DNA from: Deltaproteobacteria bacterium
GTDB taxonomy: Bacteria > Desulfobacterota > Desulfobacteria > Desulfobacterales > C00003060
NCBI GenBank assembly: GCA_019309245.1
Contig: JAFDGP010000088.1
Coordinates: 1-8,842 of the forward strand
Direction of reading: 5' to 3'
Length of the DNA: 8,842 bases
The translations under genes were made by a program, and so were the position numbers. This document shows, piece by piece, positions 5,986-8,842 of the stretch. Positions within the stretch are counted from its first letter, which is position 1. The number at the start of each line of letters is the position of its first letter. Under the pieces are notes generated by a model. It was given only the letters and a program-made list of their open reading frames with translations, was not told the origin of the DNA and did not search any database.

Positions 5986-8199
5986 ATGGACGGCTTGGAA
6001 AAGAATTCGGATACTGAACAAAAAGACATCCCTGGACCCGGCTCGGAAAACGAGGAGGCACCGCTTGCGGATGCTACTGCATCGGAACCGGCCTCCAGCC
6101 AGGCGCTTCAGGGGGCGGACACAGAACAGTCCCAGGTGGCGGAAGCTGGTGGAGAAGAGACCCAGGATGCCGACCAGACGACCGAGAAAAAGCAAGAAGA
6201 CTTCATGGAGATGTATGAAGAAAGCATCCGGCGCGTGCAGGAAGGAGAGGTGGTCCAGGGCAAGATCATTCAAATCGACAAAGAGTTTGTGTTGGTTGAT
6301 ATCGGTTACAAGTCCGAGGGCCAGGTGCCTATTGAAGAGTTCATGAAGCCTGACGGGACAATCGATGCGCGTGTTGGAGATACTGTTGATGTCATGGTGG
6401 ACCGTTGGGAGGACGAAGACGGCGCGGTCAGGGTCTCAAAAGAAAAAGCGTCCAGAATAAAGGTTTGGGATGACATCAAAAAGGCCTATGAAGGCGATGG
6501 TGTCATCCAGGGGACCATTACCAGCCGAATCAAGGGCGGGCTGTCGGTGGACATCGGGCTGCCTGCTTTTCTTCCCGGGTCTCAGGTGGATCTACGGCCG
6601 GTTCGCAACCTGGATGACCTGGTCGGGCAGACCTTTGACTTCAAGGTGCTCAAGTATAACCGGAAACGCAGTAACGTGGTATTGTCCAGGCGGGTGATTT
6701 TGGAAAAAGAGCGGGAGGCAAAACGCGCGGAAACACTGGCAACCATTCATGTGGGTAAGGTTATTGAGGGTATTGTCAAAAACATTACGGAATATGGTGT
6801 GTTTGTAGACCTGGGGGGCATTGACGGGTTGCTGCATATCACGGACATGTCGTGGGGTCGGGTGAATTACCCCTCGGAGATGTTCTCCGTGGGCGATAAG
6901 ATTACCGTCAAAGTGCTGAACCTCGACCTGGAGCGGGAGCGCGTATCCCTTGGGCTCAAACAGCTCGTGCCCGATCCCTGGACGACAGCAGAGGAAAAAT
7001 ACCCGATTGGGTCCCATGTCATGGGCAAGGTGGTGAGCCTGACCGATTACGGGGCCTTCGTGGAGCTGGAAAAGGGCGTAGAAGGCCTGATTCATGTTTC
7101 TGAGATGTCTTGGACCCGAAAGGTCCGCCATCCGTCCAAGGTGGTCTCGGTGGGTGAAACGGTCGAAGCGGTGGTCCTGAATATCTCGGCTGAAAACCGG
7201 CGGATTTCGCTCGGTATGAAACAGGTGGTACCGAATCCATGGGATGTGATCGCGGAAAAATACCCCGTAGGGACCACCATTGAAGGAAAAATCAAAAATA
7301 TTACAGACTTCGGCCTATTTATCGGGATCGATGAGGGCATCGACGGGCTGGTGCATATCTCCGATATCTCGTGGACACGAAGAATCAAGCATCCCTCGGA
7401 ACTTTACAAAAAGGGCCAGGAAGTCCAGGCTATCGTCTTAAACATTGACAAAGAAAATGAACGGTTCTCTCTGGGGATCAAGCAACTTCAGCGGGATCCG
7501 TGGGAAGCCGTGCCGGAACGTTATCAGGTGGGAAGCAAAATCACCGGTACCGTGACCAATGTTACGGATTTCGGGGTATTTGTAGAGTTGGAAGAGGGTA
7601 TTGAGGGGCTGGTTCATATCTCGGAAGTCAGTGACGAAAAACTCAAGACCCTGCTGGGCAAGTTTGAGGTTGGGGACGTGGTCTCCGCCAAGGTTCTGAA
7701 CATCAACCCCAAGGACCGAAGAATCGGCTTGTCGATCAAACAACTGGAAATCGATGAAGAACATAGCCTGGTGTCTGATTACCTCAGCAGTTACGATGGC
7801 CCGACATCGAGCCTCGGGGAACTCCTGAAAGAAAATCTGAAAGAACGGGCGGCTTCCGGCGAAGCCTCCGCCGGGGGGGAACCCGAAGCGGATAAGGCCC
7901 TGGAGGATGCTCCGGAATCGGTGCCCGAGCCTGAAACGCAGAGCGAACAGGCCATGACGGATACAACGTCTGCCGGAGCTCAACCAGAAGAGTCCCCCTC
8001 ATTGAGCCCGCAAGAAGACCACGAGTCTGAGGCCACTCAGGAGGCGTTGGCGGAAGCGGCCGAAGGAGAAACGGAAACGCAAGAACCGCGCGAAATAGAA
8101 GCTAAAGACGATTCCGCGGAATCTGCCGCTCAAGATGCTGACGAGAGTGTGGCTTCGGCCGGTGAGAGCCCCGGTACCGAACAGCCTAAAGCGCTTTGA
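5986..8199 (+). CDS. rpsA: Ribosomal protein S1 with long acidic N- and C-terminal tails
   Basis: S1 binds mRNA on the 30S subunit and promotes initiation on structured or weak Shine-Dalgarno messages. From ATG 5986 the product is 737 aa with six S1 (OB-fold) repeats beginning near residues 87, 170, 256, 342, 429 and 516. Repeats 3-6 show the canonical pattern, for example ITEYGVFVDL followed by GLLHITDMSW. In the general family the first two repeats contact the ribosome and the rest bind RNA. E. coli S1 is 557 aa; the extra length is an N-terminal tail (about 1-72) and a C-terminal tail (about 621-737). Both are rich in Glu, Asp, Ala, Ser and Gln, lack Phe, Tyr and Trp, and are probably disordered. 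A GTG at 5953 would add 11 residues, but it begins in the loop of the leader hairpin, while ATG 5986 has AAAGGGGG 10 nt upstream, so I prefer the ATG. Confidence 0.93.
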   Translation: MDGLEKNSDTEQKDIPGPGSENEEAPLADATASEPASSQALQGADTEQSQVAEAGGEETQDADQTTEKKQEDFMEMYEESIRRVQEGEVVQGKIIQIDKEFVLVDIGYKSEGQVPIEEFMKPDGTIDARVGDTVDVMVDRWEDEDGAVRVSKEKASRIKVWDDIKKAYEGDGVIQGTITSRIKGGLSVDIGLPAFLPGSQVDLRPVRNLDDLVGQTFDFKVLKYNRKRSNVVLSRRVILEKEREAKRAETLATIHVGKVIEGIVKNITEYGVFVDLGGIDGLLHITDMSWGRVNYPSEMFSVGDKITVKVLNLDLERERVSLGLKQLVPDPWTTAEEKYPIGSHVMGKVVSLTDYGAFVELEKGVEGLIHVSEMSWTRKVRHPSKVVSVGETVEAVVLNISAENRRISLGMKQVVPNPWDVIAEKYPVGTTIEGKIKNITDFGLFIGIDEGIDGLVHISDISWTRRIKHPSELYKKGQEVQAIVLNIDKENERFSLGIKQLQRDPWEAVPERYQVGSKITGTVTNVTDFGVFVELEEGIEGLVHISEVSDEKLKTLLGKFEVGDVVSAKVLNINPKDRRIGLSIKQLEIDEEHSLVSDYLSSYDGPTSSLGELLKENLKERAASGEASAGGEPEADKALEDAPESVPEPETQSEQAMTDTTSAGAQPEESPSLSPQEDHESEATQEALAEAAEGETETQEPREIEAKDDSAESAAQDADESVASAGESPGTEQPKAL

Positions 8200-8299
8200 T
8201 GGAGGAGCCCCCCTTTTTGCATGAATCAGGGGAGCGGGACGTGACCAGCAGGCTCTACCCGGTACCAACTATTCATGTTCCCATCTGTGCTGTGAAAAG

Positions 8300-8842
8300 A
8301 TGACGTTTTCCCGAAGACATCCGATGCTTTTTTCCATGCTCGTGTTGTGTGGCATTGGCGCCGTTATCGTTTTAGCCTTGACCGCCCTGTTTGTGCTCCG
8401 ACATAAAGAGACGGCCTTTGAGTTCGGAGAAAACGTGGGTGTCATTGAGGTCAAGGGCGTGATTGCGGATCCAAAGCCTGTGTTGACCCACCTGAAGACC
8501 TTTCGAAAAAACAATGCCATCAAGGCGATTGTCTTGAGGATTGATTCTCCGGGAGGAGGCGTCGGTCCATCCCAGGAGATCTTCGAGGAGATCAAAAAGA
8601 CCCGACAGGCGAAACGGGTGGTGGCCTCGATGGGTGCTATTGCGGCCTCAGGCGGCTATTACATCGCCGCAGCCGCTGATCATATCATGGCGAACCCGGG
8701 CACTATCACCGGCAGTATCAGTGTCATTATGGAATTCGCCAATCTGGAAGCCCTGTTCCAAAAAATCGGAGTAGCCGCTTATGTCCTTAAAAGCGGTCGG
8801 TTCAAGGATGCAGGATCTCCGTTTCGGGAAATGACCGCCGAA
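8300..8842 (+). CDS. sppA: Signal peptide peptidase SppA, 3' end outside window
   Basis: SppA is a membrane-anchored serine protease (family S49) that degrades cleaved signal peptides. The 181 visible codons run to the right edge. Residues about 9-33 are one hydrophobic segment, a signal anchor that places the catalytic domain outside the cytoplasm. Next come VGVIEVKGVI, AIVLRIDSPGGGV (a ClpP-like fold signature) and MGAIAASGGYYIA, whose Ser117 should be the nucleophile. KSGRFKDAGSP holds the general-base Lys169; the 52-residue gap equals that between Ser147 and Lys199 of B. subtilis SppA as I recall them. This matches the short single-domain SppA, not the long E. coli form. The ATG at 8300 precedes the anchor, with only a weak GTGAAAAG site. 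An in-frame stop lies upstream and no better start was found. It is 100 bp after rpsA with no clear terminator, so co-transcription is possible. Confidence 0.93.
   Translation, partial: MTFSRRHPMLFSMLVLCGIGAVIVLALTALFVLRHKETAFEFGENVGVIEVKGVIADPKPVLTHLKTFRKNNAIKAIVLRIDSPGGGVGPSQEIFEEIKKTRQAKRVVASMGAIAASGGYYIAAAADHIMANPGTITGSISVIMEFANLEALFQKIGVAAYVLKSGRFKDAGSPFREMTAE

Noticed and set aside
6751..7740. Repeated DNA segments within rpsA
   Set aside because: They are the diverged S1 domain repeats of the protein, not a mobile or tandem DNA repeat.
6592..7983. Long open frames on the minus strand opposite rpsA (6592-7131 and 7438-7983)
   Set aside because: They lie antisense to clear S1 repeats, their proteins have no recognisable core, and GC-rich codon structure produces such shadows.

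Overview
The window looks like a chromosomal housekeeping segment of a Gram-negative bacterium, most likely a deltaproteobacterium of the Desulfobacterota type. This rests on the recognisable protein variants (a PlsB-type acyltransferase, a six-domain ribosomal protein S1, a short SppA) and on the gene order hisC-cmk-rpsA-sppA. It is an inference from memory of family and synteny patterns, not from a database search. I see no mobile element, CRISPR array, tRNA or rRNA.

Layout from left to right. Positions 1-1442 (minus) hold the first 480 codons of plsB, whose 3' end lies outside the window. A 262-bp divergent spacer (1443-1704) carries a palindromic element that resembles dispersed bacterial repeats. 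Two small plus-strand genes of unknown function follow: a compact, probably beta-rich 111-aa protein (1705-2040) and a 96-aa protein with two membrane helices and a lysine/glutamate coiled-coil tail (2163-2453). The second has an excellent ribosome binding site and is closed by a clear intrinsic terminator. A DUF1343/NamZ-family exo-N-acetylmuramidase gene (2609-3784) converges on it from the minus strand, with a second strong hairpin between the two stops.

A 178-bp divergent region then leads into the plus-strand block: hisC (3963-5048), cmk (5191-5862), rpsA (start reassigned to 5986, end 8199) and the first 181 codons of sppA (8300 to the edge). The order hisC-cmk-rpsA resembles the aromatic supra-operon of gammaproteobacteria (pheA-hisC-tyrA/aroA-cmk-rpsA) with the middle genes missing, which suggests a role for this HisC in aromatic as well as histidine synthesis. 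Strong hairpins after hisC and in the rpsA leader, and a sigma70-like promoter just after cmk, suggest the block is several transcription units and not one simple operon.

Most of the window is ordinary. I did not find a clear new multi-gene system. The points most worth following are the two unrecognised small genes, the unusual acidic tails on S1, the rpsA leader hairpin, the apparently cytoplasmic NamZ with Gln in its PxHGF motif, and the unusual hairpins at gene ends.
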